Shown here: positions 33,251 through 44,811 of the stretch, in pieces
Numbering within the stretch: position 1 is the stretch's first letter
Layout of the letters: each line of letters begins with the position of its first letter
Assembly: GCF_029784135.1 (NCBI RefSeq)
Contig: NC_073746.1
Location: forward strand, 62,222,097-62,286,096
Origin: Toxorhynchites rutilus septentrionalis
Lineage: Eukaryota > Arthropoda > Insecta > Diptera > Culicidae
Length of the DNA stretch: 64,000 bases
Direction: 5' to 3'
Position numbers and translations under genes: made by a program
The notes under the pieces: model-generated
The model's input: only the letters and a program-made list of their open reading frames with translations
Databases searched by the model: none
What the model was told of the DNA's origin: nothing

Positions 33251-34670
33251 CTAAAATTGACAGATTGTATTAATTTGAATCCATCGTGGAAGGCAATATC
33301 CTCTCTGATTTGAATCGAAAATCAGAATAAATGAGAAAGTCTAACAGAGGAAATCTATCGAAATAGAGACGGAAGGCGGTAAGCAACTTGGAGGGGTAAA
33401 ATTTTGTATGTGCTTATGTTATTTTACAGCTATTTTCTACACAATTCAGGTATTCAAAAACATTTGCTAGCTAATTTTGCTGGTACATATACAACGTAGA
33501 ATTAAGATTAGTGCATGCAGTTGTCTGATGTTTATCTCATCGGATTACGTGGGAGTTCTGAATGAACTCCGTCCACGAAAAATGCTATGCAATAGTAGCT
33601 ACATTTCCCACACTTCTCAATTGCCAGTTTCTAATTAGACCATCCCTATGGGTCAACAATCGCACATGTTCCGAAAGCTTGCATATTTTAAATTCATAAT
33701 TCTTGTTCGGTTCATTTTCCACTCGGTCGGTGAGCTTTATGTACACAGCAGACACTAGAAACCCCTGTGATGGACAGATGTAGGTTCTCAGCGCAAAAAT
33801 AATTATTCGCCAACAAAGAGCAGCATCACCTCGTATTCGTATGTGCACAAAGGTAAACGAATATCTGGCACAATCCAGTTGTTATTGCGAATGCTGTCAT
33901 CGAGGTGAATCACTCGTGTATACCCACTAATATCGCATTCTTTTATATGTTCAATTAACAGAAATAACAGAAAATCCCACTGCTAAATTATCTGACGCGC
34001 GTGCACCTTCATTGAGTTCAAAAACTCAATATGGAAGAGCAAAATCACCGGAATAATAGTGAGAAAAAAATTATAGGAGGTTGTGTCCAGGACACGACCA
34101 CATTGTTGACGTAGAACTACGCTGTGATTTTATATATGTCGCTTGTTTATAACTTCGGATATTATTTCATAATGCTGTGAAATTTTGGAAATAACTGCTT
34201 AATAGAATGATTTGATTGCCCTGAAATGTTTTTTTTATTGTAGAATCAATTGTCGATATTTGACTGATGATTCATTCTCGCCCTCGCAGAACAATACACT
34301 AGCCTTATAGTATGTCGCAATTTGTTCCACGTCAATGCATTGAAAATTTACCTCGAACGCTATTTCGGTGGCCTTTCTCGCAATTGACATAGAATCGGCT
34401 ACAGTCGATCATATACTTGTTGTACCAGTACCATTATTTCACAAAAATATATCTTTGGCACCGTATGGAAACAACAACAATGACAATATTTACAAGCATC
34501 AAATATTATGCTACCTGTTATTTAGTATTGCCTCAGTTAAAACCTCTAGACATCATTCGTACAACGTAAATCAAGCGCCAAACAAGCGTTTGCCATAGCA
34601 TACATACAGAGCTATACATTGGTGGCTCAAAGCTACTAGAAATATAAACACTTCTCATCATTTTGCGCTA
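33251..34670. other. Non-coding, probably intronic
   Basis: No exon found. ACGTAGAACTACGC at 34109-34122 is a dispersed palindromic motif. The rest is featureless AT-rich DNA. Confidence 0.35.
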
Positions 34671-34674
34671 TTTT

Positions 34675-34790
34675 CAAAAGAAACGCTTCTGTTAATATTA
34701 CTGACCTCGAAAAAAGTTGCATTACTTTCTCATGTTCAAGAGCTGCTGTCATCCTTAGCGAAGAAAGTTTTGCTACTGGCGAGCGAACGT
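34675..34790 (+). repeat. ~115-bp sequence repeated on the other side of the RTE remnant
   Basis: TTCTGTTAAT, ACCTCGAAAAAAGTTGCATT, CTGTCATCCTTAG and CTACTGGCGAGCGA are matched in order at 36435-36550 (TTCTGTTAAT, ACCTCGAAAAGAGTAGCATT, GATGCTATCCTAG, CGACTGGCACGCGA). They flank the RTE remnant on both sides. Confidence 0.45.
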
Positions 34791-36365
34791 TCATGAACGC
34801 CCAGGTTGGTAGGGAAGCAATGTACAGACCGGTGATAGGCCCATGTAGTCTACACACCGACACGAACGACAACGGCCAGCGGTGCATCAACTTCGCAGCT
34901 TCCCGAGGCCTGGTGATCAGAAGCACGTTCTTCCCCCGCAAGGATATTCATAAGACCACTTGGAGACCACCTGACAAACATACAACAAACCAAATTGACC
35001 ACGTCCTCATCGAAGGCCGATTTTTCTCAAACATCACTAATATACGCTCCCTGCGCGGTGCGGTATTGACTCGGACCACTACCTAGTAGGAGTACATGTG
35101 CAAAACTATCGAGAGCTTACAACTCACGGCAAAACCGTCCTCCTCGGTTTAACATTCGACAGTTAAAAGATCCGCAAGCTGCCGAGAATTAAGCGCGCCT
35201 GTTGGATGAGGCACTACCCTCCTCTGGGGAGCTAAATACTTCAAATCTCGAAGACGGCTGGAGAAAGATTAGCTCTGCCATCGAAGAGACTGCAACCGCG
35301 GCACTAGGTGAGGAAACTGCGAGCCCAAGAAACGACTGGTTCGACGGGGAGTGCCAGGAGGACAGGGATAGTGACGAATTAGAACAACTATTTCAGGCTA
35401 ATGATACGCGCAAGTTCTATGAGAAGGTGAACCAATCTCGTAAGAGCTCCACACCGAATCCAGACATGTGTAGGGACGAACCTGATTACAAGCGAGCGCG
35501 AGGTGATCGATAGGTGTCAGCAGTTCCTCGATAAGCACCTCAATGGCGAGATAGCAGATGGAGGCGTAATGGAAACCTACCTGGGAGTGCCTTCAAACGA
35601 TAATGATGGCCCAGCCCCCCACCTCCAGGAGATCCAGCGAGAAATCAGACTGCTGAAGGCAAATAGAGCCGCTGGAAAAGACCGACTTCCGGCTGAACTC
35701 TATAAACACGGTAAAAATATACTGACAACGGCACTTCGTTGGGTAATATCCAGGATTTGGGAGGAGGATAAATTGCCGGAAGAGGGTATTGTTTGCCCCA
35801 TCTATAAAAAGGGCGATCGGTTCGAGTGCGGCAACTTCCGCGGCATAACGCTAACTAACGCCGCTTACAAGGTGCTCTCCCAGATTCTAACACGTCGTCT
35901 ATCCCCGACAGCCAATGGCTTCGTAGGACAGTGCCAAGCGGGCTTCATGCAGAGGTTTAAGGCAAGGGGATGGACTATCCTGTATGCAATTTAATATAGC
36001 CCTTGAGGGTGTAATCCAACGTGCGGGCATCGAAACGAGGAGCACGATTTTCAACAAAAGTACCCAACTCCTGGGCTTCGCAGATGATATTGACTCAACA
36101 ACAAGAAACTTTGCCACGGCTGAGACAAACTACGCCAGACTAAAAGCGGAGGCCAAGAGGGTGGGACTATTAAGTAATGCGTCAAAAATCAAGTACATGG
36201 TGGGAAGAGGCTCAAAGGAGAAAACAGTGTAGCTTCCCACGGACAGTGACAGTGGACGGCGATGAACTGGAACTGGTTGATGAATTCGTGTACTTGGGAT
36301 CTCTAATCACCGCCGACAACAATACCACGAAAGAGATCCAACGACGCTGATTATGTATGTATGTA
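34773..36365 (+). mobile_element. Decayed RTE-type non-LTR retrotransposon
   Basis: Endonuclease: NAQVGREAMYRPVIGPCSLH, NDNGQRCINFAASRGL and QIDHVLI (34793-35030), with the SDHYLV active-site block shifted out of frame near 35065. Reverse transcriptase: AAGKDRLPAELYKHG, CPIYKKGD, FECGNFRGITLTNAAYKVLS and QCQAGF (35503-35950). A deletion then removes the palm segment before a block with the LLGFADDID active site (36070). The coding ends near DEFVYLGSLITAD (36270-36310) and stops at (ATGT)3 at about 36353-36365, a short simple-repeat tail usual for RTE. Frameshifts, stops and the internal deletion make it inactive. The 5' end is missing. Confidence 0.82.
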
Positions 36366-37476
36366 TGAGCGAAACCAAATCACATACAAAATTCCAGAAC
36401 CTCATTTAATTTCATGGTGACTAAAGAAACGAAATAATCTCTTTCTGTTAATCTCAACCACCTCGAAAAGAGTAGCATTGCTTCATTATGATCAAGATTA
36501 GTGCAGATGCTATCCTAGTTGAAGGCAGTCTGCGACTGGCACGCGAGCCCAAATAACTTTTAACATTCCAGCACGACATTTAAGATCCTTGGTATTCTCC
36601 AAATAATGTTTTGGCGCACAACCTTAACGCCTGCTTCGCCATAGCGTCCGTTCAATGCATTGAGGCAATGTCAAAGGCACCAACGAAGCCTTTATGATGA
36701 CGGAAAACAAACAATGTTAACTGCTTGGAAAAGACTGAATTTTTGCCTCAGCAGAGATTCATTACAAATACCCTATCGCAAATGTTATCATTACGGCTGC
36801 ATAGTTTCCACCACGAATGCACACGGGAGCAGATACAAATGGGGTTTCAGCGTAGCGAAGATGAACTATTTTTACGTACGGGTTATGAAGCACGCACGTA
36901 CTTGGTGGAAAGAGTTTTGGTACCACCATGCGAAACCAAATCACATGCCAATTATTTTCTTGGTGAGCCGACGATAGCCTAGCTTGATGATTCCCCACAC
37001 AATTGTGTAGCTCAAAACATTAATGCAATGGTGTCAGTTTGATGCAATGATTGCAATGCCAGAGATATCGGCGAGTGAGTAACTTGGTCGCGTCCACAGT
37101 CCAGAACGAAATAAATACATGTGATGGCGCAAAACAATGAAGAACAAGCAATGTTCATTGCTTCGTATCTAGAACGATACTGAACGTTTACCTTTTCTTT
37201 TCTTGTTGAATTAAAGAGACTTTAAACTTCTTTAGTTCATTCGTCTCTAGCCTTCAAAAAGGTCCTTGGAAAACTCTACTCTTTCCTCATGTTACTCCTC
37301 CACACCAATTGCCTTGAGAAAGGCACTCGATCCCTCGCCGTCCAGCACGCCCAGCAACGGTGTCGTCCAGTCGGTGTCCTCACGAAGAATGAACGTTTGC
37401 CTCAGCGAGCAAATATTCCCCTTCAAATCGCCAAATCGCCTTCAATGAGTTTTATTCTTTACCCCGTAAAAATACC
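36366..37476. other. Non-coding with repeat fragments
   Basis: 36435-36550 repeats 34675-34790, and 37201-37248 is a third copy of the 1581 motif. The 36590-37000 frames have no recognised domain. The part from 37250 may be 5' remnant of the LOA-like fragment that follows. Confidence 0.35.
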
Positions 37477-37741
37477 TTCGCAAACTGGCAACGCAAATGG
37501 AATGAAGATGAATTGGACCGGTGGCTTCACTCAATTTCCCCTAAGGTTAGTCTCAAACCGTGGTTCAAAAGTCTGGACTTAAGTCGGGACTTCATTCTAA
37601 CCTTCTCTCGACTCATGACCAATCACTGTTCGTTAGATGCACTACTCTTTCGTTTCAATCTTGCCAGCAGCAATCTCTGTGTTTGTGGCCAAAGTTACCA
37701 CGACATCGAGCACGTTGTTTGGTCGTGCGAGGTGTATCTTG
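37477..37741 (+). pseudogene. C-terminal fragment of a LOA/Lian-like non-LTR retrotransposon
   Basis: One open frame reads NWQRKWNEDELDRWLHSI, PKVSLKPWFKSLDLSRDF, TFSRLMTNHCSLDA and LCVCGQSYHDIEHVVWSC. This is the Cys/His C-terminal region that follows the RNase H domain in mosquito LOA-clade ORF2 proteins (family assigned from memory of conserved motifs). The RT and RNase H domains are absent, and the frame ends right after the final Cys, so only a short 3' fragment remains. Confidence 0.6.
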
Positions 37742-38754
37742 TTTTATAATAGTAATAATTACAATTCATTTTTAATAATTCATTAATCAGTGGGTTAACA
37801 GGAAACGGCCTTCGATTTCACCCTCAGTGAGATTACTCTCTATGAAGAGGGTGTTTGTTTACTTTATTGCGCTAGATCTTGGATTCAACATTTCTCGTTC
37901 GATTTTTATCAAATGTAGTTTTTTGAGTATGTTTCGCAAGAAGGACTTAAATAAAAAATAAGGGCCCTTGTGGCACTTCTACCCTAGTGTAACGAACGGA
38001 ACTAATCGCACCGTTGACATCAGCGCATTGCGTTCTGCCTGTCAGATAACTTCTTATTATTATATTTCTCTTTCCGCAGAACAAGCTTTGCATTTGAATT
38101 TCGGGTCAGCGATCCACGCGCGTCCCATTCACAGTGGAATCGGGAATCGAATAAAAACCCCCACTGCCAGAAATTAGAAGGGTTGTATCAGAGATCTTAG
38201 CGCGTAGTTGACGTAGAATTACATTAAGCTGTCTGTCATGTCAATTGTGAATGTTTTTGAAAAAAAATTGTGCTGTCGCAGATGGCTGCTAGCAACAATG
38301 GCATGCGCTACTGACTTCTATTTACCCGTGGTGAGCTCTTTCATATTATCTCGCTCGGATACGAGACTTTTCTTTTTCCGCAACTTTTCTTCCCTCGTTT
38401 ATATTAAAAAAGCTTTGAATTCATTTTTTTTAAATTTTAGATTGAATAACGATAAATTGAATATGAAATAATATTTATGAATTATATACGAAGAATTGGC
38501 AAATAAAAAAAACCCTTCATATTTCAAATTTAATGTTCTTGAATTTTTTTAAATGTTCGGTTTCTTTTAAAAATTTTATTAAGTTAGTTTCTGAGGTTCA
38601 TCTTTACCGCATATGTTTGTTGGTTTCTGGTCAATGTTATTCTTAATTCTAGTATCCTTTGAATGTTGGCGATACGACAGAATATGTACTGTAGTACTAA
38701 CAGAAATGGGAGCCTCATTGCACACCTTTTGGATTTTGGAGCCTCATTGGATAT
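37742..38754. other. AT-rich non-coding
   Basis: GACGTAGAATTAC at 38210 is a variant of the palindromic motif at 19830 and 34109. No gene. Confidence 0.35.
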
Positions 38755-38866
38755 GTAAAAAAATCAACCTTCAAGAAAAAAATATAAAAAATATAGCGCC
38801 CTTGGTCACTAAACCATGTAAACTATAAAAAACAAATTCAATCAATAATTACGAAAACAAAATCCG
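38755..38866 (+). repeat. Dispersed ~120-bp repeat, copy 2
   Basis: Matches 10872-10995 in order (CAACCTTCAAGAAAAA, ATATAGCG, AAACCATGTAAACTATAAAA, TCAATCAATAATTACGA). It abuts the octanucleotide array directly. Confidence 0.55.
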
Positions 38867-38867
38867 T

Positions 38868-39842
38868 TTTGTATGTTTGTATGTTTGTATGTTTGTATGT
38901 TTGTATGTTTGTATGTTTGTATGTTTGTATGTTTGTATGTTTGTATGTTTGTATGTTTGTATGTTTGTATGTTTGTATGTTTGTATGTTTGTATGTTTGT
39001 ATGTTTGTATGTTTGTATGTTTGTATGTTTGTATGTTTGTATGTTTGTATGTTTGTATGTTTGTATGTTTGTATGTTTGTATGTTTGTATGTTTGTATGT
39101 TTGTATGTTTGTATGTTTGTATGTTTGTATGTTTGTATGTTTGTATGTTTGTATGTTTGTATGTTTGTATGTTTGTATGTTTGTATGTTTGTATGTTTGT
39201 ATGTTTGTATGTTTGTATGTTTGTATGTTTGTATGTTTGTATGGTTGTATGTTTGTATGTTTGTATGTTTGTATGTTTGTATGTTTGTATGTTTGTATGT
39301 TTGTATGTTTGTATGTTTGTATGTTTGTATGTTTGTATGTTTGTATGTTTGTATGTTTGTATGTTTGTATGTTTGTATGTTTGTATGTTTGTATGTTTGT
39401 ATGTTTGTATGTTTGTATGTTTGTATGTTTGTATGTTTGTATGTTTGTATGTTTGTATGTTTGTATGTTTGTATGTTTGTATGTTTGTATGTTTGTATGT
39501 TTGTATGTTTGTATGTTTGTATGTTTGTATGTTTGTATGTTTGTATGTTTGTATGTTTGTATGTTTGTATGTTTGTATGTTTGTATGTTTGTATGTTTGT
39601 ATGTTTGTATGTTTGTATGTTTGTATGTTTGTATGTTTGTATGTTTGTATGTTTGTATGTTTGTATGTTTGTATGTTTGTATGTTTGTATGTTTGTATGT
39701 TTGTATGTTTGTATGTTTGTATGTTTGTATGTTTGTATGTTTGTATGTTTGTATGTTTGTATGTTTGTATGTTTGTATGTTTGTATGTTTGTATGTTTGT
39801 ATGTTTGTATGTTTGTATGTTTGTATGTTTGTATGTTTGTTG
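38868..39842 (+). repeat. (TTTGTATG)n octanucleotide array, left part
   Basis: About 121 head-to-tail 8-bp units with a single visible deviation, G for T at 39244. It ends at the poly-A tail of the retrotransposon at 39843 and resumes past that element's 5' end at 44812. Every reading frame stays open because 8 bp cycles through the frames without stops; the resulting Cys/Phe/Val and Lys/His/Thr/Asn frames are not genes. Confidence 0.97.
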
Positions 39843-40022
39843 TTTTTTTTTTTTTTTTTTTTTTTTTGGCAAGGAGGTGGAGATCTTCATAGACTCTCCG
39901 TCGCCATGTTGACTGGGTAGTGTGAGATTTTTACTCACTAAAACCACCTCCTTGTACTTCATGCCTGGACCCCCCGGAACCACCATTTGGTATTACTTCG
40001 GGAGGGGGCTGTGCTCATGCAC

Positions 40023-43000
40023 TCATCTCTCTAGATTTGCTATGCTGAATCTTTGCTCGTCCCTCCATCTTCGTTGGAGCGTCGTCAACATTTTTGTTAT
40101 TGCACGATTCACTGCATTCCACGTACTTTCACTTTCGCACATCTTTTGGACGATGTTCTGAGCATTTAGGGTTGATCTGCTAGCGAGGAACATTTCTTCC
40201 CTTTCAATAGAAAAACGGGGGCAGTCGAAAACCACGTGTTCTGCTGTCTCCTCTATTGTGTTACACTCTGGGCAAAGCGGCGAACTTGCATGGCCGAATC
40301 TGTACAAGTACCATCTGAAACAACCATGACCGGATAGGAATTGCGTCAGGTGGAAGCTCACTTCTCCGTGTTTTCTTTCTACCCACGTAGTGATGTTCGG
40401 GATCAAGCTGTGGGTCCATCTACCGTTAGGCGTGTTGTTCCACTCCTGCTGCCACTTTCTCGTGGAGCCAGTCCTTGCTCTTACCCGCACTTTTCTGTTA
40501 CTCTGCACGCTTTCTGTTCTCTGTTTGTAACACATGTCGTCTTCGGCCAGAGTGAGATCGATCGGGATCATTCCGGCTATGACACAAACCGCATCCGCAG
40601 ATATAGTTCTATAAGCGCTCGCTACTCTCATCGCCATTATTCGGTATGTTCTAGTCAGCAGCTACTCTCATCGCCATTATTCGGTATGTTCTAGTCAGCA
40701 GCTTGCGATTTTGTTGGCATTCAAGCGCTGCTGTCCAAACTGGACCGCCATATCGGAGTATTGATGTTGCTACACTGGCCAGGAGGCGTCTCTTACAACT
40801 GCTAGGCCCCGCGTTATTCGGCATAACTCTAGCTAGCGCCGCGATGACTTTGGCCGCTTTCGTGCATGCGTATTTAACATGACTCTTGAAATTTAGTCGG
40901 TCGTCGATAATCACCCCAAGGTATTTCAGCTCACGTTTGGAGACGATAGTATGCGCCCCAACATTGATCTTCGCTTGCTTTACAACTCTGTGATTGCTGA
41001 CCAACACCATTTCGGTTTTGTGATGTGCTATCTGCAACTTAGCCTCTTTCATCCAATTTTCCACTATCTTTATCGCCTCTGTAGCCAGCATCTCGATTTC
41101 CTCACGAGTCTCGCCTGTCACCGTCAGGGAAATATCATCGGCGAAGCCGGTAATCTTCACTCCTGTAGGAAGCTTCAACCTCAGCACACCATCGTACATC
41201 CCGTTCCACAGCGTTGGACCCAAGATGGAGCCCTGAGGGACACCCGCTGTTATATTCAATGCCTTCTGTCCCTTCTCTGTGTCGTAAGTCAGAACCCTGT
41301 TTTGAAAGTAGCTTTTGAGGATCTGGCACACATAATTCGGTACCTTCATTCGGTGCAGTGCTTCGGCAATAGCTTCCCAACTGGCGCTGTTGAAAGCATT
41401 TTTCACGTCAATCGTTATTATAGCGCAGTATCGATCGCCGCGTCTATTCTGTTTTAAGGCTTTTCTGGCTGCTTCGGCAACTAACAGGATGGCATCCACC
41501 GTGGATTTATATTTCCGGAACCCGAACTGCGTCTTCGAGAGTCCGTTGTCACTTTCTGTGTACTTCGTCAACCTGTTCAGAATTATCTTCTCCAGCAGTT
41601 TTCCGAGGGTATCCAGTAGACAGATGGGCCTATAGGAAGAGGGTTCCCCTGGCGGCTTTCCTGGTTTCGGCAACAGTACCAGTTTCTGCTTCTTCCAAAT
41701 ATCTGGAAAGCATCCTTCATCCAGACACTTTTGCATCGTTGCTCTGAAAAGATCTGGATACGCTTCAACCGCGGCTTTGAGGGCCACATTTGGGATTCCG
41801 TCGGGGCCAGGTGCTTTATTCACTTTCAGTTCTTTTGCCGCCGCCAGCAGCTCTTCTGTGGACACTCTCTCGACGTGTTCTTCATTTTCACTATATGGTG
41901 TTGCTGGCCAGCTCGTTGGATCATGCTGCGGGAAGAGCCCTTCTACAATATTCTTCAACCGCACCGGACAGCTTTCACTGGGTGTCGATGAACCTTTAAT
42001 CTTTGCCATCACCACCCTATATGCATTGCCCCAAGGGTTCGCATCGGCATCGCGGCATAGTTCTCTGAAGCAGTTTATCTTACTACGTCTTATTTCATGC
42101 TTAAGGGCGGCTTTTGCTGTTTTGAGTTCTTCCCTGCGCTCTACTCTGTCGATAGCATTTCTGGCCCTTTGCATCCTCCTCCTGGCTCGGAGACAGTTCG
42201 ACCGAAGGGAGTTAATCGTCTCGTTCCACCAATAAACTGGGCGACGTTCGCCTTTCGGTATTAGTTTTCGTGGCATGGTAACGTCGCATGCTCTCACTAC
42301 CAAATTTGTTAGTTCGCCGGCACTAAGACTGGTGACTGTTCGCTCCTCTCGGAGTGCTTCAATGAATAAATTCTTGTCGAATTTCTTCGACTTCCACCTG
42401 CGACCTTTTGTTTTTATATTTCTTGTTTTAGATGAACTCTGACAGCGCACAGTGTAGCGGATTGCTTGATGGTCGCTGTGAGTGTAATCATCACATACTC
42501 TCCAATTTACTGCCAACATCGGACTGCAGAAGGTAACATCGATGATTGATTCTCGACCGTTTCTATGGAAAGTGCTGGTGTAGCCTTCGTTGACCAGTCT
42601 CACATTCAGCTTCGCCAGGGCTTCCAGTAGACTAAAACCCCTCGCGTTGGTAAATCTGCTCCCCCACTCCACTGCCCAGGCGTTGAAGTCTCCACCGATG
42701 ACTATGGGACTCCGTCCGATGAGCTCTTCTGTTAGGTTATATAGCATCAGATCAAACTGTTCTATTGTCCATCTCGGGGGGGCATAGCAGCTACATACGA
42801 AGATTCCATTTATTTTGGCTATCACGAACCCTTCGTATGTATTGGATACCACTTCCTGGATGGGGTATCTTCCCATCGTCGATAGTGCAGCCATTCTAGC
42901 TTTATCGGTCAACCAGTTTCCGTTATCTGGAGGTACTTGATACGGCTCTGCTATGATCGCCACATCGCATTTGGTTTCTGATGCGGCTTGCGATAGCAAT

Positions 43001-43047
43001 TGTTGCGCCGTGTCGCAGTGATTCAGGTTTATCTGGGTTACCTCCAT
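40023..43047 (-). pseudogene. R1-clade ORF2: endonuclease-reverse transcriptase, broken by a 40-bp duplication
   Basis: ATG at 43047, overlapping the end of ORF1 by 10 bases. The first 798 codons are open. The APE-like endonuclease (residues 1-220) shows NLNH, EP (34-35), GGDFNAW (118-124) and SDH (191-193). The reverse transcriptase (about 400-720) shows KAPGPDGIPN, PISYRP-like SSYRPICLL, AGVPQGSILGP and FADD (635-638). A 40-bp tandem duplication (40621-40700) shifts the frame and stops translation at 40651; the original frame resumes at 40637 and ends at 40023 with the CPEC ... EHVVFDC Cys/His motif. Endonuclease and RT are complete, so a protein lacking only the C-terminal domain could be made. 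It nicks target DNA and copies its RNA there. Confidence 0.9.
40621..40700. repeat. 40-bp tandem duplication inside ORF2
   Basis: GCTACTCTCATCGCCATTAT (first 20 bases of the unit) occurs at 40621 and again at 40661. The two 40-bp units are identical. Removing one unit puts the two parts of ORF2 in the same frame (3025 minus 40 is divisible by 3). Confidence 0.97.
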
Positions 43048-44468
43048 TTGGTTATTGCTGCCATCGCCCTTTTATAGACCGGGCATCTCGATCCCCCTGT
43101 GGCGTGGTCTTTTTCTTCCTCCGTCGTGCAGAGCATGCACCTTGGGGGCTTAGTACAATTCTTTGCCAAATGCCCCTTGTCGCCGCATCTTATACAGAGC
43201 TCCGATCTGTCAGGTCCTTTACAGTACTTTGCTTGGTGGCCAAAGTCCATGCACTTGAAACACCTAGATACTTGCTGGATAGCTCTCAGGGAACACACCG
43301 TCCATCCGACTTTCATCTTACCAACCTCCAATAGCTTGCTAGCTGCGGTTCTTGGCAGTCTTAAGGTTGCTATTTGAGTATTTCCAAATGCTTTCCTCAG
43401 CCTGATTGATATGGCGACTTCTCCCAGCTCAAACTGTTCATTCAGGGCTACTCTCAATTCGGTATCTGTAGTGATCTCATCCAGGTTTCTACATTCTACA
43501 ACTGTTTCTTGGGACAGAGCTCTCACTTTCGCTGTTTCGCCCAAAGATTTCTCGACAAGCTCTTTATAAGTTGAGCTTCTAATCGTTGGGTCCTTCTTCA
43601 ATTCGAACAGCAATTGTCCATTTTGAGTTCGCCTTACTTTGGCCACGTTTTCTCCGAGATTTTTCAGGGACGGATCCTCTTTAACTTTTCGCAAAATCTC
43701 AGCATATGTTGCAGCGCCCGCTGTAGCCACAATCAGAGCGTCCGGCTTTGGCCTCTCCAGCCTAGGCTTTAATTTTTCTTTCTTCTTCTCTTCTTTTTTC
43801 TTTCTTTCAATCTTTTTCCACTCATTTATCTCTTCGTTGTTCTGTTTGCTTTCACCATTAGCCACTTCGCTACCATCTTTTTGTTTCTTTGCTGCCCTTT
43901 TCTCTTCAGGAGTTAGTCTTTTCCTTTTCGCGGTTAACGGGGTACTGTCACTCATTGGTGTCGAGATCGCTTCTATCGGCTTACTCTGCACATTCTCTTT
44001 CAGTGCGTTCTCCGCCTTTTCAGCTTTTGCTCTCCAGAATTGTTGCTCGCGTTCGGCTGCTGCAAGCGCCGATTTGATTTTAATCGTCAAGGTCCTTATG
44101 ACGGCGTGAACGTTACTGCGAGGCTTAATGTACTCGTAGAGTTCATCAGATGCCCTTTTGGCCTCACCCAGCTTAGTTTTCTCGTGTTGCAGGTTTGGCT
44201 GCTCTCCGATGTATTTATCGCTTGTGGATTTTGGTGCTGGTGGTTGGCTCAGCGGCGGAGATCTCATCACCTGTCCCCTTCTGGCAAAGATGCCTACCTC
44301 TTCGATTTCGCTCTCGATTTCTGTTGAATTTGTTTGGAAACTCATTTTTGTTGTTGGGTCCCAACTCCGGGCCGCTATCTCCGCTCGTTGCACATAGTCG
44401 CTATCAGTGATCCCATGGTTATCTATGCAAGCAGTGAGGCCATGCAGGGGGTTGACACGGTCCTTCAT
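43038..44468 (-). CDS. R1-clade ORF1: nucleic-acid-binding (gag-like) protein
   Basis: 476 residues from the ATG at 44468; a later in-frame ATG (MSFQTNSTEI) is an alternative start. The N-terminal half is charged and low in complexity, with a Lys/Glu-rich coiled stretch (KKIERKKKEEKKKEKLKPRL in the reading of 43760-43830). The C-terminus has three zinc knuckles: CFKCMDFGHQAKYC (403-416), CIRCGDKGHLAKNC (425-438) and a variant CMLC ... H ... C (444-462). In this clade ORF1 binds the element RNA and forms the ribonucleoprotein used for target-primed reverse transcription. The frame is undamaged. It overlaps ORF2 by 10 bases, which implies translational coupling or reinitiation. Confidence 0.9.
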   Translation of the reverse strand: MKDRVNPLHGLTACIDNHGITDSDYVQRAEIAARSWDPTTKMSFQTNSTEIESEIEEVGIFARRGQVMRSPPLSQPPAPKSTSDKYIGEQPNLQHEKTKLGEAKRASDELYEYIKPRSNVHAVIRTLTIKIKSALAAAEREQQFWRAKAEKAENALKENVQSKPIEAISTPMSDSTPLTAKRKRLTPEEKRAAKKQKDGSEVANGESKQNNEEINEWKKIERKKKEEKKKEKLKPRLERPKPDALIVATAGAATYAEILRKVKEDPSLKNLGENVAKVRRTQNGQLLFELKKDPTIRSSTYKELVEKSLGETAKVRALSQETVVECRNLDEITTDTELRVALNEQFELGEVAISIRLRKAFGNTQIATLRLPRTAASKLLEVGKMKVGWTVCSLRAIQQVSRCFKCMDFGHQAKYCKGPDRSELCIRCGDKGHLAKNCTKPPRCMLCTTEEEKDHATGGSRCPVYKRAMAAITKWR

Positions 44469-44811
44469 GGGGACCGTGTTCAGAGCCAGATCAGCGCAAG
44501 TCAGGAATGTGACATCTGACGCCTAGTACCTAGTGCCTGAGCCTAGACGAGCATCGAACGTACCCGAAGACTTGCCAAGTTATTACCGGGACGGGGGCAA
44601 CCGCGCTATTAGCCCACACGCCGTTTCAGGAAGGTGTCACCCTTCCTTACTCAGGGAACAGGATAGCACGATTGTCAGCCTTTAGCGTCGAAAGTAATTC
44701 TCATCCTTAACATGTCCGTTTTCCGTGTCGTACCAGTATATCGTAATCAGGATCTTACTGGCGTCAACCCTGATGTGCTCGGCACTCCCTACGTTGCTCC
44801 TGTACACTCCT

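Larger units (their letters stand above)
39843..44811 (-). mobile_element. Full-length R1-clade non-LTR retrotransposon inserted in an octanucleotide array
   Basis: Minus strand, about 4.97 kb: 5' UTR (44469-44811), ORF1 (43038-44468), ORF2 (40023-43047), a short 3' UTR and a 25-base poly-A tail (poly-T at 39843-39867 on the plus strand). ORF1 with three zinc knuckles, ORF2 with an APE endonuclease, an RT and a C-terminal Cys/His motif, and no RNase H, are the R1-clade layout. (TTTGTATG)n lies directly on both sides. On the element's strand the target reads ACATACAA repeated, close to the ACAY repeats used by Waldo elements of the same clade. The intact length and tail suggest a young insertion; ORF2 carries one disabling duplication. 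Confidence 0.92.

Noticed and set aside
36660..36998. Overlapping frames of 78-105 codons
   Set aside because: Three frames on both strands over the same DNA, with no recognised domain and no supporting signals.
38838..39986. Very long open frames on both strands through the octanucleotide array
   Set aside because: Products of an 8-bp repeat with no stop in any phase; the YKHTNIQ and CMFVCLYV repeats are not proteins.
43639..44109. 156-codon plus-strand Phe/Ser-rich frame
   Set aside because: Antisense shadow of the Lys/Glu-rich part of retrotransposon ORF1.
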